DNA of 64,000 nucleotides from positions 1,054,001 through 1,118,000 of the forward strand of contig NW_027488591.1 in the NCBI RefSeq assembly GCF_050948215.1, given 5' to 3'. Below the pieces are notes generated by a model. The model worked only from the letters and a program-made list of their open reading frames with translations, made no database searches and was not told where the DNA came from. Positions 42,801 to 56,300 of the stretch are shown one piece after another. Positions within the stretch are counted from its first letter, which is position 1, and each line of letters starts with the position of its first letter. This DNA comes from Halictus rubicundus (Eukaryota > Arthropoda > Insecta > Hymenoptera > Halictidae). Both the position numbers and the translations under genes were made by a program.

Positions 42801-44110
42801 GATAGGATAGAGGATAGGATAGGATAGATTTGAGGATAGGATAGAGGATAGGATAGGATAGATGATATTATAGGATAGAGGATAGGATATGATAGAGTAA
42901 ACGATATTATAGAGGATAGGATAGGACACAGGATCGGATAGAGGATGGTATAGAGGATAGGATAGAGGATAGGATAGGATAGAGGATAGGACAGGAACGA
43001 GGATAGGATAGGATACGATAGAGGATAGGATAGATGATAGGATAGGATAGAGGATCTGATAGAGGATACGATCGGATAGAGGATAGGATAGGATAGAGGA
43101 TCGGATAGTTAATTGGATAGGATAGGGGAGAGGATAAGGTAGAGGCTAGTATAGGATAGAGGATCTGATAGAGGATAGGATAGGATGGAGGATAGGATAG
43201 GATCGAGGATAGGATAGGTAATTGGATAGGATAGAGGATAGGATAAGGTAGAGGATAGTATAGGATAGAGGATAGGATAGAGGATCGGATAGGATAGGAT
43301 AGAGGATAGGATAGAGGATAGGGTAGAGGATCGGATAGAGGATAGGATAGGATAGAGGAAAGGATAGGATAGAGGATAGGATAGGTAATTGGATAGGATA
43401 GAGGATAGGATAAGTTAGAGGATAGTATAGGATAGAGGATAGGATAGGATAGAGGATAGGATAGGATAAAGGATAGGATAGTATAGAGGATAGGATAGGA
43501 TAGAGGATAGAATAGGATAGATGATAGGATAGGATAGAGAACAGGATAGGATAGAGGATAGGATAGGATAGAGGATAGGATAGGATAGAGGATAGGAAAG
43601 GATAGAGGATAGGATGGGATAGAGGATAGGATAGGTAATTGGATAGCATAGAGGATAGTATAGGATAGAGGATAGGATGGGATAGAGGATAGGATAGGAT
43701 AAAGGATAGGATAGGACAGATGATAGGATAGGATAGAGAATAGGATAGGATACAGGATAGGATAGGATAGAGGATAGGATAGAGGATAGGATAGGATAGA
43801 GGATAGGAAAGGATAGAGGATAGGATGGGGTAGAGGATAGGATAGGATAGAGGATAGGATAGGATACGATAGAGGATAGGATAGATGATAGGATAGGATA
43901 GAGGATCTGATAGAGGATACGATCGGATAGAGGATAGGATAGGATAGAGGATCGGATAGGTAATTGGATAGGATAGGGGAGAGGATAAGGTAGAGGCTAG
44001 TATAGGATAGAGGATCTGATAGAGGATAGGATAGGATGGAGGATAGGATAGGATCGAGGATAGGATAGGTAATTGGATAGGATAGAGGATAGGATAAGGT
44101 AGAGGATAGG
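39470..44110 (+). repeat. Large repeat of about 7.1-8.0 kb spacing, copy 1
   Basis: Shared words with 46,602-52,141 show a stepwise offset. It is 7,132 at ACTAAAC (39,631/46,763) and GATCTG (39,805/46,937), and 7,825 at GGTAATTGG (40,525/48,350) and AGTAAAC (41,224/49,049). It is about 7,893-7,905 at AATATAGG (41,736/49,629) and AGTAAAC (42,896/50,801), and about 8,031 near 43,866/51,897. The 693-bp step is a tandem duplication in copy 2. Right of 44,110 the copies differ. Confidence 0.82.
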
Positions 44111-46601
44111 ATAGGATAGAGGATAGGATAGGATAAAGGATAGGATAGGATAGAGGATAGGATAGGATAGAGGAAAGGATAGGATAGAGGATAGGATAGG
44201 TAATTGGATAGGATAGAGGATAGGATAAGGTAGAGGATAGTATAGGATAGAGGATAGGATAGGATAGAGGATAGGATAGGATAAAGGATAGGATAGGATA
44301 GAGGATAGGATAGGATAGAGGGTCGGACAGAGGATAGGATAGGATAGAGGATAGGATAGGATAGAGGATAGAGTAGGATAGAGGATAGGATAGGATAAAG
44401 GATAGGATTGGATAAAGGATCGGATAGAGGATAGGATAGGATAGAGGATAGTAGAGGATAGAGGATAGGATAGAATAGAGGATAGGATAGGATACAGGAT
44501 AGGATAGGATAGAGGATAGGATAGGATAGGATAGAGGATAGGAAAGGATAGGATAGAGGATAGGATAGAGGATAGGATAGGATAGAGGATAGGATAGGAT
44601 AGAGTTGAGGATAGGATAGAGGATAGGATAGGATAGATGATATTATAGGATAGAGGATAGGATATGATAGAGTAAACGATATTATAGAGGATAGGATAGG
44701 ATACAGGATCGGATAGAGGATAGGATAGGATAGAGGATGGTATAGAGGATAGGATAGAGGATAGGATAGGATAGAGGATAGCACAGGAACGAGGATAGGA
44801 TAGGATACGATAGAGGATAGGATAGATGATAGGATAGGATAGAGGATAGGATAGGATAGAGGATAGGATAGGATAGATGATAGGATAGGATAGAGGATAG
44901 GATAGGATAGGATAGAGGATAGGATAGAGGATAGGGTAGAGGATCGGATAGAGGATAGGATAGGATAGAGGAAAGGATAGGATAGAGGACAGGATAGGTA
45001 ATTGGATAGGATAGAGGATAGGATAAGTTAGAGGATAGTATAGGATAGAGGATAGGATAGGATAGAGGATAGGATAGGATAAAGTATAGGATAGTATAGA
45101 GGATAGGATAGGATAGAGGATAGAATAGGATAGATGATAGGATAGGATAGAGAATAGGATAGGATAGAGGATAGGATAGGATAGAGGATAGGATAGGATA
45201 GAGGATAGGAAAGGATAGAGGATAGGATGGGATAGAGGATAGGATAGGATAGAGGATAGGATAGGATAGAGGATAGGATAGGATAAAGGATAGGATAGGA
45301 AAGAGGATAGGATAGAGGATAGGATAGGATAGAGGATAGGATAGGTAATTGGATAGGATAGAGGATAGAGTAGGATAGAGGATAGGATAGAGGAGAGGAT
45401 AGGATAGAGGATAGGATAGGATAGAGGATAGGATAGGATAGAGGATAGGATAGGTAATTGGATAGGATAGAGGATAGGATAAGGTAGAGGATAGTATAGG
45501 ATAGACGATAGGATAGGATAGAGGATAGGATAGGATAAAGGATAGGATAGGATAGAGGATAGGATAGGATAGAGGATAGAATAGGATAGATGATAGGATA
45601 GGATAGAGAATAGGATAGGATAGAGGATAGGATATGATAGACTAAACGATATTATAGAGGATAGGATAGGACAGAGGATCGGATAGAGGATAGGATAGGA
45701 TAGAGGATGGCATAGAGGATAGGATAGAGGATAGGATAGGATAGAGGATAGGATAGGAAAGAGGATAGGATAGGATACGATAGAGGATAGGATAGATGAT
45801 AGGATAGGATAGAGGATCTGATAGAGGATACGATCGGATAGAGGATAGGATAGAGGATAGGATAAGTTAGAGGATAGTATAGGATAGAGGATAGGATAGG
45901 ATAGAGGATAGGATAGGATAAAGTATAGGATAGTATAGAGGATAGGATAGGATAGAGGATAGAATAGGATAGATGATAGGATAGGATAGAGAATAGGATA
46001 GGATAGAGGATAGGATAGGATAGAGGATAGGATAGGATAGAGGATAGGAAAGGATAGAGGATAGGATGGGATAGAGGATAGGATAGGATAGAGGATAGGA
46101 TAGGATAGAGGATAGGATAGGATAGAGGATAGGATAGGAAAGAGGATAGGATAGAGGATAGGATAGGATAGAGGATAGGATAGGTAATTGGATAGGATAG
46201 AGGATAGAGTAGGATAGAGGATAGGATAGAGGAGAGGATAGGATAGAGGATAGGATAGGATAGAGGATAGGATAGGATAGAGGATAGGATAGGTAATTGG
46301 ATAGGATAGAGGATAGGATAAGGTAGAGGATAGTATAGGATAGACGATAGGATAGGATAGAGGATAGGATAGGATAAAGGATAGGATAGGATAGAGGATA
46401 GGATAGGATAGAGGATAGAATAGGATAGATGATAGGATAGGATAGACAATAGGATAGGATAGAGGATAGGATAGGATAGAGGATAGGAAAGGATAGAGGA
46501 TAGGATGGGGTAGATGATAGGATAGGATAGAGGATAGGATAGGATAGAGGATAGGATAGGATAGAGGATAGGATAGGAAAGAGGATAGGATAGAGGATAG
46601 G
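44111..46601 (+). repeat. Mosaic between the two large copies
   Basis: Contains GGTAATTGG words, GTCGGACAGAGG (about 44,323), an A-type AGTAAAC module (44,671), GCACAGGAACGAGG (about 44,780) and a GACTAAAC module (45,641). A 0.8-kb stretch after 45,000 (GATAAGTTAGAGG, GATAAAGTATAGG, GAATAGGATAGATGATAGG) recurs after 45,860, so this spacer is also internally duplicated. No unique sequence. Confidence 0.7.
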
Positions 46602-46936
46602 ATAGGATAGGATAGAGGATAGGATAGGATAGGATAGGATAGGATAGAGGATAGGATAGGATAGGATAGAGGATAGGATAGGATAGGATAGAGGATAGGA
46701 TAGGATAGGATAGGATAGGATAGAGGATAGGATAGGATAGGATAGAGGATAGGATATGATAGACTAAACGATATTATAGAGGATAGGATAGGACAGAGGA
46801 TCGGATAGAGGATAGGATAGGATAGAGGATGGCATAGAGGATAGGATAGAGGATAGGATAGGATAGAGGATAGGATAGGAAAGAGGATAGGATAGGATAC
46901 GATAGAGGATAGGATAGATGATAGGATAGGATAGAG

Positions 46937-47629
46937 GATCTGATAGAGGATACGATCGGATAGAGGATAGGATAGGATAGAGGATCGGATAGGTAATTGG
47001 ATAGGATAGAGGAGAGGATAAGGTAGAGACTAGTATAGGATAGAGGATCTGATAGAGGATAGGATAGGATGGAGGATAGGATAGGATCGAGGATAGGATA
47101 GGTAATTGGATAGGATAGAGGATAGGATATGGTAGAGGATAGTATAGGATAGAGGATAGGATAGAGGATCGGATAGGATAGGATAGAGGATAGGATAGAG
47201 GATACGATAGAGGATCGGATAGAGGATAGGATAGGATAGAGGAAAGGATAGGATAGAGGATAGGATATGTAATTGGATAGGTTAGAGGATAGGATAAGTT
47301 AGAGGATAGTATAGGATAGAGGATAGGATAGGATAGAGGATAGGATAGGATAAAGGATAGGATAGGATAGAGGATAGGATAGGATAGAGGATAGAATAGG
47401 ATAGATGATAGGATAGGATAGAGAATAGGATAGGATAGAGGATAGGATAGGATAGAGGATAGGATAGATGATAGGATAGGATAGAGGATAGGAAAGGATA
47501 GAGGATAGGATGGGATAGAGGATAGGATAGGATAGAGGATAGGATAGGATAGAGGATAGGATAGGATAGAGGATAGGATAGGATAGAGGATAGGATAGAG
47601 GATCGGATAGAGGATAGGATAGGATAGAG
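46937..47629 (+). repeat. 693-bp tandem duplication, copy 1
   Basis: Starts at GATCTGATAG. TATGTAATTGG (47,266) and the AGATGATAGG word (47,464) recur exactly 693 bp on. It is followed directly by copy 2. Confidence 0.88.
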
Positions 47630-48322
47630 GATCTGATAGAGGATACGATCGGATAGAGGATAGGATAGGATAGAGGATCGGATAGGTAATTGGATAGGAT
47701 AGAGGAGAGGATAAGGTAGAGACTAGTATAGGATAGAGGATCTGATAGAGGATAGGATAGGATGGAGGATAGGATAGGATCGAGGATAGGATAGGTAATT
47801 GGATAGGATAGAGGATAGGATATGGTAGAGGATAGTATAGGATAGAGGATAGGATAGAGGATCGGATAGGATAGGATAGAGGATAGGATAGAGGATACGA
47901 TAGAGGATCGGATAGAGGATAGGATAGGATAGAGGAAAGGATAGGATAGAGGATAGGATATGTAATTGGATAGGTTAGAGGATAGGATAAGTTAGAGGAT
48001 AGTATAGGATAGAGGATAGGATAGGATAGAGGATAGGATAGGATAAAGGATAGGATAGGATAGAGGATAGGATAGGATAGAGGATAGAATAGGATAGATG
48101 ATAGGATAGGATAGAGAATAGGATAGGATAGAGGATAGGATAGGATAGAGGATAGGATAGATGATAGGATAGGATAGAGGATAGGAAAGGATAGAGGATA
48201 GGATGGGATAGAGGATAGGATAGGATAGAGGATAGGATAGGATAGAGGATAGGATAGGATAGAGGATAGGATAGGATAGAGGATAGGATAGAGGATCGGA
48301 TAGAGGATAGGATAGGATAGAG
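47630..48322 (+). repeat. 693-bp tandem duplication, copy 2
   Basis: GATCTG at 47,630, TATGTAATTGG at 47,959 and ATAGATGATA at 48,157 match copy 1. It ends where GACAGG replaces the expected GATCTG near 48,323. The single-copy state of the equivalent region at 39.8-40.5 kb shows that the duplication arose after the large repeat was formed. Confidence 0.88.
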
Positions 48323-51300
48323 GACAGGATAGGATAGAGGATAGGATAGGTAATTGGATAGGATAGAGGATAGGATAAGGTAGAGGATAGTATAGGATAG
48401 AGGATAGGATAGGATAGAGGATAGGATAGGATAAAGGATAGGATAGGATAGAGGATAGGATAGGATAGAGGATAGGATAGGATAGAGGATCGGATAGAGG
48501 ATAGGATAGGATAGAGGATCGGATAGAGGATAGGATAGGATAGAGGATCGGATAGAGGATAGGATAGGATAGAGGATAGGATAGGATAGAGGATAGAGTA
48601 GGATAGAGGATAGGATAGGATAAAGGATAGGATTGGATAGAGGATCGGATAGAGGATAGAATAGGATAGAGGATAGGATAGGATAGAGGATAGTATAGGA
48701 TAGAGGATAGGATAGAATAGAGGATAGGATAGGATAAAGGATAGGATAGGATAGAGGATAGGATAGGATAGGATAGAGGATAGGATAGGATAGGATAGGA
48801 TAGAGGATAGGATAGGATAGAGGATAGGATAGGATAGAGGAAAGGATAGGATAGAAGATAGGATAGGATAGATGATAGGATAGGAAAGAGGGTAGGATAG
48901 GATAGAGGATAGACTATAGGATAGGATAGAGGATAGGATAGGATAGAGGAGAGGATAGGATAGAGGATACGATAGGATAGAGGATAGGATAGGATAGAGG
49001 ATAGAATAGGATAGATGATATTATAGGATAGAGGATAGGATATGATAGAGTAAACGATATTATAGAGGATAGGATAGGATAGAGGATCGGATAGAGGATA
49101 GGATAGGATAGAGGATGGTATAGAGGATAGGATAGAGGATAGGATAGGATAGAGGATAGGATAGGAAAGAGGATAGGATAGGATACGATAGAGGATAGGA
49201 TAGATGATAGGATAGGATAGAGGATGGGATAGGATAGAGGATAAAATATGATAGAGGATAGGATAGGATAGAGGATCGGATAGAGGATAGGATAGGATAG
49301 AGGATAGGATAGAATAGAGGAAAGGATAGGATAGATGATAGGATAGGAAAGAGGGTAGGATAGGATAGAGGATAGAGTATAGGATAGGATAGAGGATAGG
49401 ATAGGATAGAGGAGAGGATAGGATAGAGGATAGGATAGGATAGAGGATAGGATAGGATAGAGGATAGGATAGGATAGAGGATAGGATAGGATAGAGGATA
49501 GGATAGGATAGAGGATAGGATAGGATAGAGGATAGGATAGGATAGAGGATAGGATAGGATAGAGGATAGGATAGGATAGAGGATAGGATAGGATAGAGGA
49601 TAGGATAGGATAGGATAGAGGATAGGATAATATAGGATAGAGGATAGAGTATAGGATAGGATAGGGGATAGGATAGGATAGAGGAGAGGATAGGATAGAG
49701 GAGAGGATAGGATAGAGGATAGGATAGGATAGAGGATAGGATAGGATAGGATAGGATAGGATAGAGGATAGGATAGGATAGAGGATAGGATAGGATAGGA
49801 TAGAGGATAGGATAGGATAGGATAGAGGATAGGATAGGATAGAGGATAGGATAGAGGATAGGATAGGATAGAGGGGAGGATAGGATAGAGGATAGGATAG
49901 GATAGAGGATAGGATAGGATAGAGGATAGGATAGGATAGAGGATAGGATAGGATAGGATAGAGGATAGGATAGGATAGAGGATAGAATAGGATACGATAG
50001 AGGATAGGATAGGATAGAGGATAGGATAGGATAGAGGATAGGATAGAGGATAGGATAGGATAGAGGATAGGATAGGATAGAGGATAGGATAGGATAGAGG
50101 ATAGATAGGATAGCGGATAGGATAGGATAGAGGATAGTATAGGATAGAGGATAGGATAGAATAGAGGATAGGATAGGATAACGGATAGGATAGGATAGAG
50201 GATAGGATAGGATAGGATAGAGGATAGGATAGGATAGGATAGAGGATAGGATAGGATAGAGGATAGGATAGAGGATCGGATAGAGGATAGGATAGGATAG
50301 AGGAAAGGATAGGATAGAGGATAGGATAGGTAATTGGATAGGATAGAGGATAGGATAAGGTAGAGGATAGTATAGGATAGAGGATAGGATAGGATAGAGG
50401 ATAGGATAGGATAAAGGATAGGATAGGATAGAGGATAGGATAGGATAGAGGGTCGGACAGAGGATAGGATAGGATAGAGGATAGGATAGGATAGAGGATA
50501 GGATAGGATAGAGGATAGAGTAGGATAGAGGATAGGATAGGATAAAGGATAGGATTGGATAGAGGATCGGATAGAGGATAGGATAGGATAGAGGATACTA
50601 TAGGATAGAGGATAGGATAGAATAGAGGATAGGATAGGATACAGGATAGGATAGGATAGAGGATAGGATAGGATAGGATAGAGGATAGGAAAGGATAGGA
50701 TAGAGGATAGGATAGAGGATAGGATAGGATAGATTTGAGGATAGGATAGAGGATAGGATAGGATAGATGATATTATAGGATAGAGGATAGGATATGATAG
50801 AGTAAACGATATTATAGAGGATAGGATAGGACACAGGATCGGATAGAGGATGGTATAGAGGATAGGATAGAGGATAGGATAGGATAGAGGATAGGACAGG
50901 AACGAGGATAGGATAGGATACGATAGAGGATAGGATAGATGATAGGATAGGATAGAGGATCTGATAGAGGATACGATCGGATAGAGGATAGGATAGGATA
51001 GAGGATCGGATAGTTAATTGGATAGGATAGGGGAGAGGATAAGGTAGAGGCTAGTATAGGATAGAGGATCTGATAGAGGATAGGATAGGATGGAGGATAG
51101 GATAGGATCGAGGATAGGATAGGTAATTGGATAGGATAGAGGATAGGATAAGGTAGAGGATAGTATAGGATAGAGGATAGGATAGAGGATCGGATAGGAT
51201 AGGATAGAGGATAGGATAGAGGATAGGGTAGAGGATCGGATAGAGGATAGGATAGGATAGAGGAAAGGATAGGATAGAGGATAGGATAGGTAATTGGATA

Positions 51301-52141
51301 GGATAGAGGATAGGATAAGTTAGAGGATAGTATAGGATAGAGGATAGGATAGGATAGAGGATAGGATAGGATAAAGGATAGGATAGTATAGAGGATAGGA
51401 TAGGATAGAGGATAGAATAGGATAGATGATAGGATAGGATAGAGAACAGGATAGGATAGAGGATAGGATAGGATAGAGGATAGGATAGGATAGAGGATAG
51501 GAAAGGATAGAGGATAGGATGGGATAGAGGATAGGATAGGATAGAGGATAGGATAGGATAGAGGATAGGATAGGATAGAGGATAGGATAGGATAGAGGAT
51601 AGGATAGAGGATCGGATAGAGGATAGGATAGGATAGAGGAAAGGATAGGATAGAGGATAGGATAGGTAATTGGATAGCATAGAGGATAGGATTAGGTAGA
51701 GGATAGTATAGGATAGAGGATAGGATGGGATAGAGGATAGGATAGGATAAAGGATAGGATAGGACAGATGATAGGATAGGATAGAGAATAGGATAGGATA
51801 CAGGATAGGATAGGATAGAGGATAGGATAGAGGATAGGAAAGGATAGAGGATAGGATGGGGTAGAGGATAGGATAGGATAGAGGATAGGATAGGATACGA
51901 TAGAGGATAGGATAGATGATAGGATAGGATAGAGGATCTGATAGAGGATACGATCGGATAGAGGATAGGATAGGATAGAGGATCGGATAGGTAATTGGAT
52001 AGGATAGGGGAGAGGATAAGGTAGAGGCTAGTATAGGATAGAGGATCTGATAGAGGATAGGATAGGATGGAGGATAGGATAGGATCGAGGATAGGATAGG
52101 TAATTGGATAGGATAGAGGATAGGATAAGGTAGAGGATAGT

Positions 52142-52780
52142 ATAGGATAGAGGATAGGATAGGATAGAGGATAGGATAGGATAAAGGATAGGATAGGATA
52201 GAGGATAGGATAGGATAGAGGATAGGATAGGTTAGAGGATAGGATAGGATAGAGGATAGGATAGAGGATAGGATAGGTAATTGGATAGGATAGAGTATAG
52301 GATAAGGTAGAGGATAGGATAGGATAGAGAACAGGATAGGATAGAGGATAGGATAGGATAGAGGATAGGATAGGATAGAGGATAGGAAAGGATAGAGGAT
52401 AGGATGGGATAGAGGATAGGATAGAGGATAGGATAGGATAGAGGATAGGATAGGATAGAGGATAGGATAGGATAGAGGATAGGATAGAGGATCGGATAGA
52501 GGATAGGATAGGATAGAGGAAAGGATAGGATAGAGGATAGGATAGGTAATTGGATAGCATAGAGGATAGGATTAGGTAGAGGATAGTATAGGATAGAGGA
52601 TAGGATGGGATAGAGGATAGGATAGGATAAAGGATAGGATAGGACAGATGATAGGATAGGATAGAGAATAGGATAGGATACAGGATAGGATAGGATAGAG
52701 GATAGGATAGAGGATAGGATAGGATAGAGGATAGGAAAGGATAGAGGATATAATAGGGTAGAGGATAGGATAGGATAGAG
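52142..52780 (+). repeat. Transition block with GGTTAGAGG and GGTAATTGGATAGCATAG
   Basis: Plain core units plus GGTTAGAGG, GGTAATTGG, GAGAACAGG and GGTAATTGGATAGCATAGAGG words, also seen around 51,440-51,850 and 54,090-54,600. It joins the end of the second large copy to the 432-bp doublet through GATATAATAGGG at about 52,746. Confidence 0.7.
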
Positions 52781-53205
52781 GATAGGATAGGAAAGAGGAT
52801 AGGATAGGATAGAGGGTAGGATAGGATAGAGGATAGGATAGAGGATAGGATAGAGGATAGGATAGGATAGAGGATGGGATAGGATACAGGATAGGATATG
52901 ATAGAGGATAGGATAGGATAGAGGATCGGATAGAGGATAGGATAGGATAGAGGATCTTATAGAGGATAGGATTGGATAGAGGATAGGATAGGATAGAGGA
53001 TAGAGTAGGATAGAGGATAGGATAGGATAAAGGATAGGATTGGATAGAGGATCGGATAGAGGATAGAATAGGATAGAGGATAGGATAGGATAGAGGATAG
53101 TATGGGATAGAGGATAGGATAGAAGAGAGGATAGGATAGCATAAAGGATAGGATAGGATAGAGGATAGGATAGGATAGGATAGAGGATAGGATAGGATAG
53201 GATAG
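52781..53205 (+). repeat. 432-bp unit, copy 1a
   Basis: Word order is GGAAAGAGG, GAGGGTAGG, GATGGGATAGGATACAGG, GATCTTATAG (52,957 region), GAGTAGG, GGATTGG, GATAGTATGGG and GATAGCATAAAGG. It repeats 432 bp on. One base differs visibly: G at 53,125 against T at 53,557. Confidence 0.82.
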
Positions 53206-53640
53206 AGGATAGGATAGGAAAGAGGATAGGATAGGATAGAGGGTAGGATAGGATAGAGGATAGGATAGAGGATAGGATAGGATAGAGGATAGGATAGGAT
53301 AGAGGATGGGATAGGATACAGGATAGGATATGATAGAGGATAGGATAGGATAGAGGATCGGATAGAGGATAGGATAGGATAGAGGATCTTATAGAGGATA
53401 GGATTGGATAGAGGATAGGATAGGATAGAGGATAGAGTAGGATAGAGGATAGGATAGGATAAAGGATAGGATTGGATAGAGGATCGGATAGAGGATAGAA
53501 TAGGATAGAGGATAGGATAGGATAGAGGATAGTATGGGATAGAGGATAGGATAGAATAGAGGATAGGATAGCATAAAGGATAGGATAGGATAGAGGATAG
53601 GATAGGATAGGATAGAGGATAGGATAGGATAGGATAGAGG
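53206..53640 (+). repeat. 432-bp unit, copy 1b
   Basis: Second copy of the preceding unit. The GATCTTATAG word lies at about 53,389. The first words align at offset 427 and the rest at 432, a 5-bp GGATA difference. Confidence 0.82.
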
Positions 53641-54998
53641 ATAGGATAGGAAAGAGGGTAGGATAGGATAGAGGATAGACTATAGGATAGGATAGAGGAT
53701 AGGATAGGATAGAGGATAGACTATAGGATAGGATAGAGGATAGGATAGGATAGAGGAGAGGATAGGATACGATAGAGGATAGGATAGATGATAGGATAGG
53801 ATAGAGGATCTGATAGAGGATACGATCGGATAGAGGATAGGATAGGATAGAGGATCGGATAGGTAATTGGATAGGATAGGGGAGAGGATAAGGTAGAGGC
53901 TAGTATAGGATAGAGGATCTGATAGAGGATAGGATAGGATGGAGGATAGGATAGGATCGAGGATAGGATAGGTAATTGGATAGGATAGAGGATAGGTTAA
54001 GGTAGAGGATAGTATAGGATAGAGGATAGGATAGGATAGAGGATAGGATAGGATAAAGGATAGGATAGGATAGAGGATAGGATAGGATAGAGGATAGGAT
54101 AGGTTAGAGGATAGGATAGGATAGAGGATAGGATAGAGGATAGGATAGGTAATTGGATAGGATAGAGTATAGGATAAGGTAGAGGATAGGATAGGATAGA
54201 GAACAGGATAGGATAGAGGATAGGATAGGATAGAGGATAGGATAGGATAGAGGATAGGAAAGGATAGAGGATAGGATGGGATAGAGGATAGGATAGGATA
54301 GAGGATAGGATAGGATAGAGGATAGGATAGGATAGAGGATAGGATAGGATAGAGGATAGGATAGAGGATCGGATAGAGGATAGGATAGGATAGAGGAAAG
54401 GATAGGATAGAGGATAGGATAGGTAATTGGATAGCATAGAGGATAGGATTAGGTAGAGGATAGTATAGGATAGAGGATAGGATGGGATAGAGGATAGGAT
54501 AGGATAAAGGATAGGATAGGACAGATGATAGGATAGGATAGAGAATAGGATAGGATACAGGATAGGATAGGATAGAGGATAGGATAGAGGATAGGATAGG
54601 ATAGAGGATAGGAAAGGATAGAGGATAGGATGGGGTAGAGGATAGGATAGGATAGAGGATAGGATAGGATACGATAGAGGATAGGATAGATGATAGGATA
54701 GGATAGAGGATCTGATAGAGGATACGATCGGATAGAGGATAGGATAGGATAGAGGATCGGATAGGTAATTGGATAGGATAGGGGAGAGGATAAGGTAGAG
54801 GATAGTATAGGATAGAGGATAGGATAGGATAGAGGATAGGATAGGATGGAGGATAGGATAGGATAGAGGATAGGATAGGATAGAGGATAGGATAGGTTAG
54901 AGGATAGGATAGGATAGAGGATAGGATAGAGGATAGGATAGGTAATTGGATAGGATAGAGTATAGGATAAGGTAGAGGATAGGATAGGATAGAGGATA
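53641..54998 (+). repeat. Spacer between the two 432-bp doublets
   Basis: Begins with GAGGGTAGG and two GACTATAGG words, then GATCTGATAG/GATACGATCGG, several GGTAATTGG words (53,862; 53,968; 54,149; 54,422; 54,766), GAGAACAGG and GATGGGGTAG. These are familiar modules in a new order, so the spacer is a mosaic of the 43-52 kb sequences. Confidence 0.7.
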
Positions 54999-55450
54999 TA
55001 ATAGGGTAGAGGATAGGATAGGATAGAGGATAGGATAGGAAAGAGGATAGGATAGGATAGAGGGTAGGATAGGATAGAGGATAGGATAGAGGATAGGATA
55101 GGATAGAGGATAGGATAGGATAGAGGATGGGATAGGATACAGGATAGGATATGATAGAGGATAGGATAGGATAGAGGATCGGATAGAGGATAGGATAGGA
55201 TAGAGGATCTTATAGAGGATAGGATTGGATAGAGGATAGGATAGGATAGAGGATAGAGTAGGATAGAGGATAGGATAGGATAAAGGATAGGATTGGATAG
55301 AGGATCGGATAGAGGATAGAATAGGATAGAGGATAGGATAGGATAGAGGATAGTATGGGATAGAGGATAGGATAGAATAGAGGATAGGATAGCATAAAGG
55401 ATAGGATAGGATAGAGGATAGGATAGGATAGGATAGAGGATAGGATAGGA
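54999..55450 (+). repeat. 432-bp unit, copy 2a (2,253 bp after copy 1a)
   Basis: GATATAATAGGG and GATCTTATAG (about 55,210) sit 2,253 bp after their equals in copy 1a. The doublet as a whole was duplicated, since 1b (53,389) to 2b (55,642) has the same offset. Confidence 0.82.
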
Positions 55451-55880
55451 TAGGATAGAGGATAGGATAGGAAAGAGGATAGGATAGGATAGAGGGTAGG
55501 ATAGGATAGAGGATAGGATAGAGGATAGGATAGGATAGAGGATAGGATAGGATAGAGGATGGGATAGGATAGAGGATAGGATATGATAGGGGATAGGATA
55601 GGATAGAGGATCGGATAGAGGATAGGATAGGATAGAGGATCTTATAGAGGATAGGATTGGATAGAGGATAGGATAGGATAGAGGATAGAGTAGGATAGAG
55701 GATAGGATAGGATAAAGGATAGGATTGGATAGAGGATCGGATAGAGGATAGAATAGGATAGAGGATAGGATAGGATAGAGGATAGTATGGGATAGAGGAT
55801 AGGATAGAATAGAGGATAGGATAGCATAAAGGATAGGATAGGATAGAGGATAGGATAGGATAGGATAGAGGATAGGATAG
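55451..55880 (+). repeat. 432-bp unit, copy 2b
   Basis: GATCTTATAG at about 55,642 is 432 bp after copy 2a. It carries GATATGATAGGGG near 55,584, a small variant of GATATGATAGAGG. It leads into GAGGGTAGG and GACTATAGG words, as after copy 1b. Confidence 0.82.
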
Positions 55881-56300
55881 GAAAGAGGGTAGGATAGGAT
55901 AGAGGATAGACTATAGGATAGGATAGAGGATAGGATAGGATAGAGGATAGACTATAGGATAGGATAGAGGATAGGATAGGATAGAGGAGAGGATAGGATA
56001 GAAGATAGGATAGGATAGATGATAGGATAGGAAAGAGGGTAGGATAGGATAGAGGATAGAGTATAGGATAGGATAGAGGATAGGATAGGATAGAGGAGAG
56101 GATAGGATAGAGGATAGGATAGGATAGAGGATAGGATAGGATAGAGGATAGGATAGGATAGGATAGAGGATAGGATAGGATAGAGGATAGAATAGGATTG
56201 AGGAGCGTTTAGGATAGAGGATAGGATATGATAGAGGATAGGATAGGATACGATAGAGGATAGGATAGGATAGAGGATAGGATAGGATAGAGGATAGGAT
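55642..56300 (+). repeat. Repeat at about 7.6-kb spacing, left copy
   Basis: GATCTTATAG (55,642/63,246; offset 7,604), then GAGGGTAGG, two GACTATAGG words, GAAGATAGG, and finally GAGCGTTT (56,204/63,830; offset 7,626). The same order occurs at both ends, with about 22 bp of unit-length drift. Confidence 0.78.

Larger units (their letters stand above)
46602..52141 (+). repeat. Large repeat of about 7.1-8.0 kb spacing, copy 2
   Basis: Second copy of 39,470-44,110. It is longer because of a 693-bp duplication at 46,937-48,322, a few 12-bp core insertions and roughly 130 extra bases near 51,530-51,670 (plain core units, GATCGG and GGAAAGG before GGTAATTGGATAGCATAG). The 78-codon minus readings at 42,693 and 50,598 differ at few positions. 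Confidence 0.82.

Noticed and set aside
42907..44784. 625-codon minus-strand open frame, and all similar frames (for example 15,439-17,220; 22,788-24,569; 31,986-33,734; 33,241-34,806; 50,812-52,560)
   Set aside because: The translation is only a phase-shifting reading of TATCC/TATCCTC. All three minus frames are open at once, the frame shifts at each 5- or 7-bp word without effect, and starts and stops fall on random variant words. No domain, promoter, splice signal or codon bias is present.
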